Below, piece after piece: positions 24,549 to 33,962 of a stretch of DNA of 64,000 nucleotides. The DNA is from Geomonas propionica. GTDB lineage: Bacteria > Desulfobacterota > Desulfuromonadia > Geobacterales > Geobacteraceae. The position numbers were made by a program, and so were the translations under genes. Location of the stretch: positions 186,001 to 250,000 of the forward strand of contig NZ_JAEMHK010000004.1 of assembly GCF_016458235.1 (NCBI RefSeq). The letters run 5' to 3'. Position 1 is the first letter of the stretch. The number at the start of each line of letters is the position of its first letter. The notes beneath the pieces were generated by a model. That model had not been told where the DNA came from and ran no database searches. It saw nothing but the letters and a program-made list of their open reading frames with translations.

Positions 24549-27500
24549 CTAGTCCCAGCACTCGGCGATCTTTACCGGGACCCGCGCGGGGAGGGGCTCG
24601 GCCGGCTGTGCAGCCAGGTCTCCCGCGCCGAAAAGCTGGTAATTTACCTTTATGAAGCGCACCCCCAACCGCTGCAGGGCTTCTTTTTCATGGGGAAAGT
24701 TGCTGGGGTAAAAGGTGTGCCGCCCGGCTGGGAACTCACGCAGGAATTCGGTAAAGCCGCGGCTGCCGGGATATCTTCTGGTGAGGGTGGTTTCGCCCAC
24801 ATCGATCTGCAGCACGACGTCGCTGCAAGACTCCGGCATGTAGACGAAAGGCCTGCTCACCGGGTAGTTCATGTTGACGATGGACTGCACCCCCGTGGCG
24901 CAATGCAGCTCCAGACGCGTCCCCTGGGGCTTGATGCGGGCTTCGGCGTTGGCGTCCGTGGGTAGCCCCTTGATGGTCACTTGGTACACCGCTTTGGGTG
25001 AACCGGCTGCGGTGGCAACTTTGGCCCTTCCTCCCTGTGCCAGGAAAGAGTAGAACTCGGGCTTGAAGGGGATGGAGCCGCCGAGGGCGGACTTCGCGAA
25101 ATAGCCGCGCGCGGGGCTCCAGCCGATGAAGGGGTTCACGTAGTCGCCGACGTATTTCCAGACCGGCCCGTCCTTGCCCAGGAGGTACTGCAGCGTCTGG
25201 GGATCCCGGCTTCCCTGCACCTCCTTCAGCACCGTCTGCTCCCACTGGGCTTGCAGCGCGCAGGCCGTTTCCATGCGGATGTAGGTGCCATAGAAGGTAA
25301 TGGGGCCGTAAATGAGACGGGCGAAGGTATCGTCTCCCTGCCCCTGCGCGAGGAGCTGGTTCAGCCGCTGGGCGGCCTCTGCCGCCTGGAACAGGGGCGA
25401 CTTGCCGGCCTCACCGGAATCGCTGAAGGCCTGCAGCGCCATCCGGTGTGCCAGCGTCCTTGATTTCGCCACCGGAGCAATTTGTGCCACGGCGTTCAGG
25501 TATTCTCTGGCCTGGTTGGCGCCCTGGCCGTCGCCGGAAAGACTCCCTTTGTTGCCCCCTAGCCGGCCGATGCTCCCTGCCACCCTGCTTGCCTGTGCCG
25601 ACAGCGAAGCTGCAACCCCGGCGGGCCCGGCGCCTTTCAATGCCTGGAAGCGGTACAGCTCGGCCACCCAGACCGGCAACGATTCCGAGGAGTCAAAGGG
25701 CTGCAGTTCCGTCAGGACGCGTCGCATGAAGGTGAAGTAGGGGCCCTGCTCGCCACCCATGGTGGCCGCCGTGCTCTGCCACTCCTTGGGCGCCAGCAGC
25801 CTCAGCGCGCCGTTGGGCAGCTGGGCGGCAAAGGTCTGCCAGGCATTAAAGGTGGCCTCCCGGTAGCTGCGCCAGAACTCAGCCCGCGCCTTTTCCATGA
25901 TGTCCCGCTCCGGGTACGCGGCGGCGAGTTCCCCGAGCAGCCCGGTGATGCGCTCTCTTCCTTTGCGGGTGAAACAAGGGGCCAACGTGGGTTCCCCCAA
26001 GAGCACCCTCGATCCTCCCCAGAATTCCTGCAGCGCAATCGGAGTCGCCGTTTCCTCCCGGTTCACGTACCCCAGCACCCAACTGAAGTCGGCTCCCTTC
26101 AACAGCACCAGGCGCTTGAGCAACTGCTGCAGGCGCTGCAACTCCTCGGACATCTGGGCGGGATCGCCAAGCCAGGCGACATAGGCGAGGTAAAGGTTGC
26201 CGGCTGCGGGATCGGACCACCCCTGCGATTGCGACACCAGCACCCGGTACTCCGGAATCGGGCGGGCCGCCAGTCCGGTCCCATCCTCGCCCGAACGCCT
26301 CCCCTTCAGGAGATTGCAGCGTCGGCTCATGTGCAGGACCAACCCTCCGAACGCGGAATCAGGCAGCGCCGGCGAGACGGTTTCCAACGCCCCCGCCATT
26401 TCCGCATCGAACGGCGCCAGCAGGTGCTTCTTGTATTCCTGGCAGTAGCGCGCCTTGAGTGCCTGCTCGACCTCGCTGGCGCGGGTCAGGCCGAAGCGGG
26501 GCACCCACCAGTTCCGGTTCTTCAGCTCCACGTCCACGACGGCGCGACGCATGTTTTCCAGAGCGGCCAGATCGGCGGCGGTATCCCCCTGCAGGTGCGG
26601 CATGCCGGCCGACGCAATGGAAGCCTGGCGCAACACGGCAATGTTCTTCACGAAGGCGCAGGTGAGCATGGCGCACAGAGAAACACCGACTATCAGCCAG
26701 CAGACCAGGGCCAGGTTGTCCGAGAGGCGCCGCCACTTCATGGTCCGGGCACTGGGGCTCCACAAACCGCGGTCCCGGGGCAGAACCTTCTCGAAAAAGT
26801 CGTGGAGAAACGGTGCGTGAGCCACGGGCAGTGGGTGCGGCTCGCCGTGGCTTCTGTGGGGGGTGGGGCGAACAGGGACAGCGCTACAGAGGTAGATGCC
26901 GCGCAGAAGCGGCGTCTCCTGGTAATGATTGCGGCCGAAGGCGGCTGGCATGAATAGCTCGAGCCCAGGGCGCAGCGCCCGCAAGCGATCGGGGAAGAGG
27001 AGCAGGCGGCCGCTGGGTGGCGTGATCGCCGCACGATGCAGCAGCAAAAGACGCAACATGCGCAGCTGTGAGTCGATCGAGTGGGAAAACCGCTCCAGCA
27101 GGTGCGGCACATCGGCGTCCAGCTCGCGGTTCAAAAGCCCCATGGGCTGGTCCAGAGTCTCAGGAGGGAGCTCGCCGCAGAACTCGGTCAGGCCGGTTAC
27201 CAGGTCGCACTTGGTGATGAGCAGGTACACCGGGAAGGTGACGCCGAGGTGGCGGATCATCTCCTCGATGCGGCAGCGCAGTTGCCGTCCCTGCTCCTCC
27301 AGTGACGCGTGGTCCCCGGCCACCAGTTGGTCGGCAGCCACGGCGACGATGACGCCATTGACGAGCTCGCTCCTGCGGTACCTCTTCAGCAATGACAAAA
27401 AGGTGAGCCACTCGTCGTGATCGGCAGCCGGATCGACCGGAAGCGCGTAGCGCCCGGCGGTGTCTATGACGATGCCTTGGTCATAGAAGTGCCAGGAGCA

Positions 27501-27989
27501 ATTCGTCGTCGCCTCTTCCTCCGCCCCTTCCGAAAACGGCGACAGCAGCCGGGCGCTTCGCACCGCGCTGGTCTTGCCCGATCCGGTGGCGCCCAGCAAC
27601 AGGTACCAGGGAAGCACATGCAGAGGGTCGCCTTCCTGCTTGAGATGCGATCCCTTCAGGGTCCGGACCGCCGCCCGAAAACTCTGCTGCAGATCGAAAA
27701 TGCGGTCCCGCCGCGCCGGCTCCATCGGCGAGGCATCGAGCCGGAACGATGCCTCGGGCGCCGGCTGCGCTGATGCAGGGAGCGCGTCCGGCCGCGGCTT
27801 CCTCTGCTGGACGAGCTTTTTGATCCCTTCCAGCGCTCCCCACAGCAAGAGCAAGATAAAGGGGAGGAAGATTCCTATCCGCCACGGCCAGGGCAGGAGT
27901 GGGATCATGACGAAAGAGATCACCGCGGTGGGAAGCAGCGCCGCGCCAAAGAGCAGATATTTACAGTAGGTGAGCACGGTGAACTTCAC
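24549..27989 (-). CDS. tssM: T6SS inner-membrane protein TssM (IcmF)
   Basis: 1146-aa inner-membrane component. Two N-terminal hydrophobic segments lie in residues 8-52, and a third (LVCWLIVGVSLCAMLTCAF) near 430-450. Between them is a cytoplasmic NTPase-like domain with an intact Walker A GATGSGKT at 133-140. The rest is the large periplasmic IcmF domain, ending in the DUF1215/TssM C-terminal fold that binds TssJ. The length is normal and no frameshift is visible. The retained P-loop is notable because many TssM proteins lack it. Confidence 0.96.
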   Translation of the reverse strand: MKFTVLTYCKYLLFGAALLPTAVISFVMIPLLPWPWRIGIFLPFILLLLWGALEGIKKLVQQRKPRPDALPASAQPAPEASFRLDASPMEPARRDRIFDLQQSFRAAVRTLKGSHLKQEGDPLHVLPWYLLLGATGSGKTSAVRSARLLSPFSEGAEEEATTNCSWHFYDQGIVIDTAGRYALPVDPAADHDEWLTFLSLLKRYRRSELVNGVIVAVAADQLVAGDHASLEEQGRQLRCRIEEMIRHLGVTFPVYLLITKCDLVTGLTEFCGELPPETLDQPMGLLNRELDADVPHLLERFSHSIDSQLRMLRLLLLHRAAITPPSGRLLLFPDRLRALRPGLELFMPAAFGRNHYQETPLLRGIYLCSAVPVRPTPHRSHGEPHPLPVAHAPFLHDFFEKVLPRDRGLWSPSARTMKWRRLSDNLALVCWLIVGVSLCAMLTCAFVKNIAVLRQASIASAGMPHLQGDTAADLAALENMRRAVVDVELKNRNWWVPRFGLTRASEVEQALKARYCQEYKKHLLAPFDAEMAGALETVSPALPDSAFGGLVLHMSRRCNLLKGRRSGEDGTGLAARPIPEYRVLVSQSQGWSDPAAGNLYLAYVAWLGDPAQMSEELQRLQQLLKRLVLLKGADFSWVLGYVNREETATPIALQEFWGGSRVLLGEPTLAPCFTRKGRERITGLLGELAAAYPERDIMEKARAEFWRSYREATFNAWQTFAAQLPNGALRLLAPKEWQSTAATMGGEQGPYFTFMRRVLTELQPFDSSESLPVWVAELYRFQALKGAGPAGVAASLSAQASRVAGSIGRLGGNKGSLSGDGQGANQAREYLNAVAQIAPVAKSRTLAHRMALQAFSDSGEAGKSPLFQAAEAAQRLNQLLAQGQGDDTFARLIYGPITFYGTYIRMETACALQAQWEQTVLKEVQGSRDPQTLQYLLGKDGPVWKYVGDYVNPFIGWSPARGYFAKSALGGSIPFKPEFYSFLAQGGRAKVATAAGSPKAVYQVTIKGLPTDANAEARIKPQGTRLELHCATGVQSIVNMNYPVSRPFVYMPESCSDVVLQIDVGETTLTRRYPGSRGFTEFLREFPAGRHTFYPSNFPHEKEALQRLGVRFIKVNYQLFGAGDLAAQPAEPLPARVPVKIAECWD

Positions 27990-28004
27990 GACGCACCTCC
28001 TCCG

Positions 28005-28670
28005 CTAGAGGTTCGGAAGGGTCAAACCGTTCAGCACGTATCGGTACACGAGGTACATGATGGCGAAGAGGATGACCGGCGCCGCCATCAGGACCACCGA
28101 CAGCGGGGTGATGGCAAAATCAGTCTGCGGCCTCGGAGTTGCCGTGGGCGGTACATCAGGCAGGGACTCGGGGAAAAGGGAAAGGCCATCCAGCGTCGGA
28201 ACAGAGTCCGTTCTCCCAAGAAACCGCTTCAACTGCGCGCACCTTAACTGCTCCAGCAGATACTCCCCCTGCTCCCCGATGTAGCGCCCTTTGAAGCCGA
28301 GGGCGAGGCAGGTGCAATAGACTTCGTGCACCTCCGGCTGCGGCCCCAGGGCCTCCAGGCGCTCGAAAGCTTCCACGCCGGCATCGGTGGTCTGATAGAA
28401 AAGTCGCTGCAATTGCTCATGCTGCCAGTGTTGCCGGTCAGGCCACTGCGAGGCCAGCAGGGTCTCGTCGACCCAGGCACAGACGATAAACCTGGCTTGG
28501 TCGAACTGATCCGGGTCGCACCCCGCCGCCAGCGACAGCGATTCCGCTTGTGCCAGGAGCTCCCGGATCTCCCCTTTGACCAGGGCATACTCCGGCGGAC
28601 ACTGCGGCAGTGCGTTACGGAACTCCACGACATGGGCCAGCAACGGCATGAAGCAATCGACAAGTCTCAT
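28005..28670 (-). CDS. tssL: T6SS inner-membrane protein TssL (DotU)
   Basis: 221-aa short TssL with one C-terminal membrane helix (SVVLMAAPVILFAIMYLVYRYVL). The cytoplasmic hook has DQARFIVCAWVDETLLAS and the EVYCTCLALGFKGRYIGEQG motif of DotU proteins. There is no OmpA/peptidoglycan-binding extension, so anchoring to the cell wall must come from another protein. It lies 2 nt after tssK and 15 nt before tssM. Confidence 0.95.
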   Translation of the reverse strand: MRLVDCFMPLLAHVVEFRNALPQCPPEYALVKGEIRELLAQAESLSLAAGCDPDQFDQARFIVCAWVDETLLASQWPDRQHWQHEQLQRLFYQTTDAGVEAFERLEALGPQPEVHEVYCTCLALGFKGRYIGEQGEYLLEQLRCAQLKRFLGRTDSVPTLDGLSLFPESLPDVPPTATPRPQTDFAITPLSVVLMAAPVILFAIMYLVYRYVLNGLTLPNL

Positions 28671-28672
28671 GA

Positions 28673-30067
28673 TCAGCCCCTGGTGACGATCATCAGCTCG
28701 GCCTCCAGGTCGTCAGGTGCCTGATCCCAGGAGAGAGCGACGTTTTTCCATTTTTGCACGAGGTCCCAATGTTCGGAGCGGCTGTCTAGGGCAAAGTACA
28801 GGGATGAGGCCCGGCGCGGAAGCTCCTGGGGCGGGTTGGGCAAGTGCTCCAGGGGGATGCCCGGCAAGGCCTGGGCAATCAGCAGAGGGAGCCTCTCCCG
28901 CGCGCCGAGCTTGGCCAGGCCGGTGAGGGACGCGAGAACGAAAGCGTGGTCCGCCTCGGTTGTCAGCGCCAAATAGAAGCGTTTTTTTCCCTGGAAGTGG
29001 GCTGGGGTGAGATCGGCCTGAAAACAGGTGCCGTCAAAGCAGAGCCTCACGGCGTACTCCGGGCCGGTGCAAACCTGGTCCAGGAGCTTCAGGATCAGAT
29101 CGTGTGCCTGTGCGAAGCAACCGCCCAGGTCGAGGTGGTTGTAGTCGGGAAGGAAAGTGGTACCGCCGGCCAGTTCATCCCCCGAGCAGGCGACGGACTC
29201 GGAAAAGCAGGAGAGCTCGGCTACGAGTTGGGCGAGGACGCTGTACAGCTGCCAAGGGTGGACCAGGGCTCGGATCAAGTGGTCGAGCTCGGCCAGGTAA
29301 CGGTTCACCGTCCTCAGGGCGAGGAGGTAAACCAGATCCTTGGAGCCGAACTCGGCCTCTTGGATGCCGCGCTGCTTCTTGCAGCTTTCCATGCGACGGG
29401 AGCGCACCGCGACCAGGTCCCGTATCCTCTGCACCAGGTCCGCAAACAGCGGCACAGCGGCGATAGTGAGCGAAGGGGGAATGAAATCAGGAGCGATCTC
29501 GAGTTCCTCTCCCCGCATCTCCAGCCTAGTGAGAGGGAGCAGCAGGTAGTCTCCCAGAAGGTCCAGCTCGCTCTCCCAGAAGAGCTTCAGGACGTAGTCC
29601 AGTTGCCGTACTTCCGCCGCGGGACCGCCTGCGTACAGATCGGGGCAGGACGTGGCGTCGGCAGCTGCCAGGTAGCGCGTATCGGATCGCCCCGCGGCAT
29701 CACCCGGCTCCCGGACCGCCACGTTCTCCGCCCGCGCCTGCCATTTCTTAAGCCCCAGGTACACCGTCAAGGGTGCGCCCTTGCCTACCGCCTCTTCTGG
29801 GATGAGCCGCGCTTCCACCACGGCGTTCCCGGGCAGCTCGACGTAGGTGCCGTCGGGAAAGAGGAAGGCACCGCTGTCAACTTCGATGGATCGGAAACCT
29901 TTCGAGGAGGTTCTGACCGCAGCACGGGAGATGCCCCAGAAGTGCGGCACCAGGTGGCTGTGGTAGGGGATCAGCAGGGAGTGCGCGCCGCGCTCGGCAA
30001 GCTGGAAATGCTGCGGCTGCAGGAACATGCCCTGATGCCAGAAGATGGAGCGCTGCGCCGTGTTCAT
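28673..30067 (-). CDS. tssK: T6SS baseplate-membrane linker TssK
   Basis: 464 aa, ImpJ/VasE family. The start IFWHQGMFLQPQHFQLAERGAHSLLIPYHSHL is the conserved N-terminal shoulder that contacts TssF/G. The end RASSLYFALDSRSEHWDLVQKWKNVALSW is the membrane-complex-binding head. It links the baseplate to TssL/TssM and overlaps tssJ by 4 nt. Confidence 0.97.
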   Translation of the reverse strand: MNTAQRSIFWHQGMFLQPQHFQLAERGAHSLLIPYHSHLVPHFWGISRAAVRTSSKGFRSIEVDSGAFLFPDGTYVELPGNAVVEARLIPEEAVGKGAPLTVYLGLKKWQARAENVAVREPGDAAGRSDTRYLAAADATSCPDLYAGGPAAEVRQLDYVLKLFWESELDLLGDYLLLPLTRLEMRGEELEIAPDFIPPSLTIAAVPLFADLVQRIRDLVAVRSRRMESCKKQRGIQEAEFGSKDLVYLLALRTVNRYLAELDHLIRALVHPWQLYSVLAQLVAELSCFSESVACSGDELAGGTTFLPDYNHLDLGGCFAQAHDLILKLLDQVCTGPEYAVRLCFDGTCFQADLTPAHFQGKKRFYLALTTEADHAFVLASLTGLAKLGARERLPLLIAQALPGIPLEHLPNPPQELPRRASSLYFALDSRSEHWDLVQKWKNVALSWDQAPDDLEAELMIVTRG

Positions 30068-30567
30068 TCGACCCTCGCATTGGTTATCTCTTGGGCCCCA
30101 AGGTCCAGGTGCAGTACCCCCTGCGGTCCGTTCTCCGCGGCGCCGGGCGGTATGAAGAGCAGTTCAGTAACCTTCCTCTTACCCAGGGTGTAGTATCCAG
30201 TGGCGAGCCCCAAGTACCGGGCTCCTTCCCCCTTGTCGCAACTCTGGCTGAACTCCTGTCCCGGTTGAACAACCAGGAGCCGCGCGTTTATCACCGAGGC
30301 ATCGAAACGACCGCATTCGAGGAGCTTGGGCACGCCGTCCTTGTTCAGCGCCAGTTGCCTGAAGCCGTCCGGCTCTTTGAGCTGGTACAGGCACAGCAGC
30401 AGCGCGTGGGAGCTCTTGTCATAGCGATTAAGCAGGGGATCCGCCTGGACCTTGAGCCGGATCACGTTGGCCGGCGGCGTGGAGGCGCCGCTTTGCGCCA
30501 GGCGCATGTTCATCGTGCAGCCAGCCAAGCAACCGAGGAATGCAGCGACGAGAAGTATCCTAAACAT
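30064..30567 (-). CDS. tssJ: T6SS outer-membrane lipoprotein TssJ
   Basis: 167 aa with a signal peptide and lipobox (VAAFLGCLAGC, Cys16). The transthyretin-like fold has VIRLKVQADPLLNRYDKSSHALLLCLYQL, characteristic of TssJ/VasD, and the C-terminal VLHLDLGAQEITNA strand. It binds the TssM periplasmic end. GGAG is 6 nt before ATG. It is the first gene of the 13-gene operon; no clear sigma-70 or sigma-54 promoter was recognised in the 200-bp gap to mobA. Confidence 0.93.
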   Translation of the reverse strand: MFRILLVAAFLGCLAGCTMNMRLAQSGASTPPANVIRLKVQADPLLNRYDKSSHALLLCLYQLKEPDGFRQLALNKDGVPKLLECGRFDASVINARLLVVQPGQEFSQSCDKGEGARYLGLATGYYTLGKRKVTELLFIPPGAAENGPQGVLHLDLGAQEITNARVE

Positions 30568-30766
30568 GGGCTCTCCTACGCGCGTGTTGACATGCCAGGC
30601 GGCATGCTTTCGGATGTCGCGCCCAAGGACAACGCACAGGTTAGCATAAATTTATTAACTGCAAACACCGGGGCTGGATTTTAATTTGTGCCACCGCCGA
30701 TGGGACTTATGGTATAAACGAGGCTTGTTTGGGGATAGCAACAGGGGAAGAATCGGAGCCAGCGTG

Positions 30767-31363
30767 ATGCCGCATTTCGTGGCGGACGACATAACGGGGG
30801 TGATCCTGGTAGGTGGCAAAAGCCGCCGCATGGGCCGGGACAAGGCATTCCTCGAAGTGCAGGGAAAGCCCCTCTTCGAGCGGGTGCTTGACCTGTTCCG
30901 GGAGTGCTTTGCCCAGGTGGTGCTGGTGGGCGACCGGGGGGAGCGTTTCGCAGATTACCCGGTGCGCGTCCTTCCCGACCTCATCCCCGGCAGTTCGCTG
31001 GGCGGGGTCTATACCGGCTTGTCCGGCGCGGACAGCGAATGGATCTTCGTGTCCTCCTGCGACCTCCCCTTCCCCAGCAAATCGATCCTGCAGCACCTGT
31101 GCTCGCTCAGAGAAGGTTTCGACGCGGTGGTCCCCAAGACCAGGCAGGGGTACGAACCGCTCTTCGCGCTGTACTCGAAGAGGTGCCTGGCACCGATCGG
31201 GGAACTCCTGGCGGGGGGCGAGTGCTGCGCCTACGCCTGGTACCCGCAGGCGAAGGTCAAGGAGGTTGGTCCCGAGGAGATTGCCCGGCTCGACCCGGCC
31301 GGCACCGCCTTCCTCAATCTCAATACACCGCAAGACGTTGTCAATACAGGAGGAATTACATGA
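30767..31363 (+). CDS. mobA: Molybdenum cofactor guanylyltransferase
   Basis: 198 aa; attaches GMP to molybdopterin to form the bis-MGD cofactor. The nucleotidyltransferase loop VGGKSRRMGRDKAFLEVQGKPL is near residues 13-34, with the DLIPGSSLGGVYTGL and SSCDLPFPS metal-site segments after it. ATG 30767 (MPHFVADD) is preferred to the frame's earlier Met codons because family homology begins here and GGAG lies 8 nt before the adjoining GTG/ATG. It overlaps mobB by 4 nt. Confidence 0.94.
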   Translation: MPHFVADDITGVILVGGKSRRMGRDKAFLEVQGKPLFERVLDLFRECFAQVVLVGDRGERFADYPVRVLPDLIPGSSLGGVYTGLSGADSEWIFVSSCDLPFPSKSILQHLCSLREGFDAVVPKTRQGYEPLFALYSKRCLAPIGELLAGGECCAYAWYPQAKVKEVGPEEIARLDPAGTAFLNLNTPQDVVNTGGIT

Positions 31364-31863
31364 CGGTCAAGGCAGTATCCTTTGTGGCAAAATCCGGAAC
31401 CGGCAAGACGACCCTGCTGGAGAAGGTCATCGTTCACCTCAAGGCACGCGGCTACAGGGTCGGGGTCATCAAGCACGACGCGCACCGTTTCGATATCGAT
31501 CATCCCGGCAAGGACAGCTACCGGCTCACCGCGGCCGGCGCCGACACCATGCTCATCTCGTCGCCGGAGAAGCTCGCCATCATCAAGAAGCACACCCAAG
31601 CCCCCCCCATCGAGGAACTGATCGAGACCTATTTCGGCGATATGGACATCGTGGTAACCGAAGGTTTCAAGAAAAGCGGCATGCCCAAGATCGAGGTGAA
31701 CCGGCAGGAGCGGAGCACCACGCTCCTCTGCCGCGGCGAGAGCTATGATCCCACCCTGGTCGCGGTGGCCAGCGACGGCGACCTCGATCTCGATGTCCCT
31801 GTGCTGGACCTGAACGACCCGAGCGCCGTCGCGGACTTCATCGAGGAGACCTTTCTCCAGTAA
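31360..31863 (+). CDS. mobB: Molybdopterin-guanine dinucleotide biosynthesis protein B
   Basis: 167-aa GTP-binding P-loop protein that assists MobA. The P-loop AKSGTGKTT is at residues 10-18, followed by VIKHDAHRFDIDHPGKDSYRL and VVTEGFKKSGMPKIEV, the family hallmarks. The start ATG overlaps the mobA stop (ATGA), with AGGAGGAA upstream. The operon ends at the terminator 28 bp downstream. Confidence 0.95.
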   Translation: MTVKAVSFVAKSGTGKTTLLEKVIVHLKARGYRVGVIKHDAHRFDIDHPGKDSYRLTAAGADTMLISSPEKLAIIKKHTQAPPIEELIETYFGDMDIVVTEGFKKSGMPKIEVNRQERSTTLLCRGESYDPTLVAVASDGDLDLDVPVLDLNDPSAVADFIEETFLQ

Positions 31864-31891
31864 CAACCATGCCTGGAATGGATGTAACAGA

Positions 31892-31918
31892 GGGGCACCG
31901 GCGGGTGCCCCTTTTTTT
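31892..31918 (+). terminator. Terminator of mobAB
   Basis: GGGGCACC, loop GGC, GGGTGCCCC-TTTTTTT: an 8-bp GC stem with a T7 tract, 28 bp after the mobB stop. Confidence 0.93.
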
Positions 31919-32013
31919 ACGGGTGAGCCGCCGCGACCTGCACCGGCACACCTGTTCGCGGCACAGGGCCAGTCACCAAGGTTGGTGTTCACCATCTCAC
32001 GCGCCACAATGCA

Positions 32014-32047
32014 AAAACCCCGGGAGCCTTTCGGCTACCGGGGTTTT
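32014..32047 (-). terminator. Terminator of tRNA-Gly
   Basis: AAAACCC-C-GG-G-AGCC, loop TTTC, GGCT-A-CCGGGTTTT: a stem with one bulge and one mismatch and A/T tracts on both sides. It lies 11 bp past the CCA end of the minus-strand tRNA. Confidence 0.85.
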
Positions 32048-32057
32048 GTTAATTAAT

Positions 32058-32132
<75 letters not shown>

Positions 32133-32393
32133 TCAACAGAGATCCTGTTTATAGCAAAAGCGGCCTGGCCAGTCAACCTCTTTTTTTAATGTCAGCAAAA
32201 AATTTCAGCTCTCAAATTGCTAAATGTCGTACTATATCGGGCACCATAGGCTATACTGCTGACACGAAAAATGACGACACAGTGACTAGCCCATGTGCAT
32301 CGTGCTCATGGTCCTCGCACTGAGACAGCCTCACTGACAGGCCCCCCATCGGGCACCTTCCCCAAACCAACAAAGGTCAAAGAGGAAAATTCC

Positions 32394-32828
32394 ATGGAGA
32401 ACAGAAGAGCGGAGCTGATCGAGACGCTGCTGCCTAAGGACACCAATTCGTACGGCAACATCTTCGGCGGCGTGATCATGAGCATCATGGACAAGACCGC
32501 CGGCGTGGTTTGCTGGCGCTATTCCCGTAAGCGCGTGGTGACCGCCTGCGCCCAGCGCATCACGTTCCACACCCCCATCAACGTGGGCGAGGTGATTTAC
32601 TCCAGGGCCACCATCATCCACGTGGGGCACAGCTCCATGGAGGTCGAGGTGGAAGTGGAGGCGGAGAACGTCACCGACGGCAACAAGCGCCTGGCCGCCA
32701 GCGGCGTCTTCACCATGGTGGCCGTCGACGAGAACTGGCACCCCGCGCCGGTGCCGCAGTGGCAGCCGGTGACCGAGGCGGAACTGGAAAAATGGCGCGA
32801 GGTGGAGAAAAGGAGAAAGAAGGGATGA
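32394..32828 (+). CDS. Hotdog-fold acyl-CoA thioesterase
   Basis: 144 aa, YciA/BACH-type acyl-CoA hydrolase. TLLPKDTNSYGNIFGGVIMSIMDKTAGVV carries the conserved Asn and Asp-containing helix of this family. RITFHTPINVGEVIYSRATI forms the central strand. RBS AGAGGAA precedes the ATG. It overlaps the small lipoprotein gene by 4 nt. About 260 bp of AT-rich sequence upstream separates it from tRNA-Gly and probably holds its promoter. Substrate chain length cannot be told. Confidence 0.9.
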   Translation: MENRRAELIETLLPKDTNSYGNIFGGVIMSIMDKTAGVVCWRYSRKRVVTACAQRITFHTPINVGEVIYSRATIIHVGHSSMEVEVEVEAENVTDGNKRLAASGVFTMVAVDENWHPAPVPQWQPVTEAELEKWREVEKRRKKG

Positions 32829-33031
32829 GTCCGCGCATGCTCCTTTTGCTGTCGGCGCTCCTTCTGCCGGGATGCGAAACGCTGAACGACGCCATGATCA
32901 GGCACATGCTGAAAGAGCCGGGCCTGAGCGGAAGGACCAGCGACCAGATCCGCGGGGGACTGGAGCGACGGGAGAAGGCCCCACCGGCGACGGTGCCGGA
33001 GGCGGCGCCCCCCTTCCTCGATCAGGGGTGA
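32825..33031 (+). CDS. Small lipoprotein, unknown function
   Basis: 68 aa. The signal peptide MSPRMLLLLSALLLPGC ends in a lipobox with Cys17, followed by a short polar tail (KEPGLSGRTSDQIRGGLERR and a Pro-rich end). The start overlaps the thioesterase stop (ATGA). The last 10 nt overlap the convergent gluQ stop. It is too small to assign a role; membrane anchoring is predicted from the lipobox only. Confidence 0.7.
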   Translation: MSPRMLLLLSALLLPGCETLNDAMIRHMLKEPGLSGRTSDQIRGGLERREKAPPATVPEAAPPFLDQG

Positions 33032-33948
33032 GGAAAGGGCGCGGGGGTTTTGGGAATGGCGGCGACGTCGAGATGGGCGACACCCCACCCCAGAAGTTCC
33101 GCCGGGGCCGCATGCTGCAGTTCCGGCGGCGGGGATTGCCCGAGGAAACACAGTGCCGCGAACAGCAGCCCCCCCCCTTCCCGCGTGAGGTCACGGCCGG
33201 CGGCGAGGGAAACCGCGTTGTCGCGCTTGCTGAGCTTGGCGCCGTCGGGCCCGGTGACCAGCGGCAGATGGCAGTACGACGGTGTGGGGAAGCCGAAGAT
33301 GCGCTGCAGGTAGATCTGGCGCGGCGTCGAGGCCAGGAGATCCGCCCCTCGCACCACCTGGTTGACACCCGAGGCGGCGTCGTCAACCACGACAGCAAGG
33401 TGATAGGCGTAGGGGCCGTCGGCCCGGTGTATCACAAAATCTCCGCAGGAGGCGGTGAGGTGCTGGCTGTAGCGCCCCATGATCCCGTCATCGAAGGAAA
33501 TCACCTCGTCGTAGACCTTGACCCGCAGCGCCCGCTCCACCTTCTCGGCCGGCAGCCCATCGCGGCACAGCCCGGGATAGACCAGACCATCCTCGTGCGG
33601 GGCAGAAGCGATCTGGGCGATTTCGCTCCTGGTGCAACCGCAGGCGTAGGCGAGCCCACGCTGCTGCAACTGCTCCGCGGCCGCCCGGTAATGCTCGGTG
33701 CGTCTGCTCTGGAACAGCACCTCCCCGTCCCAATGAAAGCCGAGCTTTTCCAGCGTCGCCATCATGTCGTCGGCGATTCCGGGCACCACACGTGGCAGAT
33801 CCAGGTCCTCCATGCGCAGCAGCCAGAGACCTCCCGCGTTCTTCGCGATCAGGTAACTGCCGAGCGCGGCGACCAGGGAGCCCACGTGCAGCGGCCCGGT
33901 TGGGGAGGGCGCGAAGCGGCCGACTGTCTGAGTTTTATCTGTTGGCAT
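33022..33948 (-). CDS. gluQ: Glutamyl-Q tRNA(Asp) synthetase
   Basis: 308-aa truncated glutamyl-tRNA synthetase paralogue that charges glutamate onto queuosine of tRNA-Asp. HVGSL at residue 21 replaces the HIGH motif, and KLSKRDNAVSL is the KMSKS-like motif. The zinc cluster CGCTRSEI ... YPGLC is present. There is no anticodon-binding domain, which separates it from GltX. The 3' end is convergent with the small lipoprotein gene. Confidence 0.94.
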   Translation of the reverse strand: MPTDKTQTVGRFAPSPTGPLHVGSLVAALGSYLIAKNAGGLWLLRMEDLDLPRVVPGIADDMMATLEKLGFHWDGEVLFQSRRTEHYRAAAEQLQQRGLAYACGCTRSEIAQIASAPHEDGLVYPGLCRDGLPAEKVERALRVKVYDEVISFDDGIMGRYSQHLTASCGDFVIHRADGPYAYHLAVVVDDAASGVNQVVRGADLLASTPRQIYLQRIFGFPTPSYCHLPLVTGPDGAKLSKRDNAVSLAAGRDLTREGGGLLFAALCFLGQSPPPELQHAAPAELLGWGVAHLDVAAIPKTPAPFPHP

Positions 33949-33962
33949 AAACCACGAAAGAG

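Noticed and set aside
30568-30766. Sigma-54 promoter ahead of the T6SS operon (TGGCAC present on the minus strand)
   Set aside because: No GC follows at the required 10-nt spacing, so the -12 element is missing.
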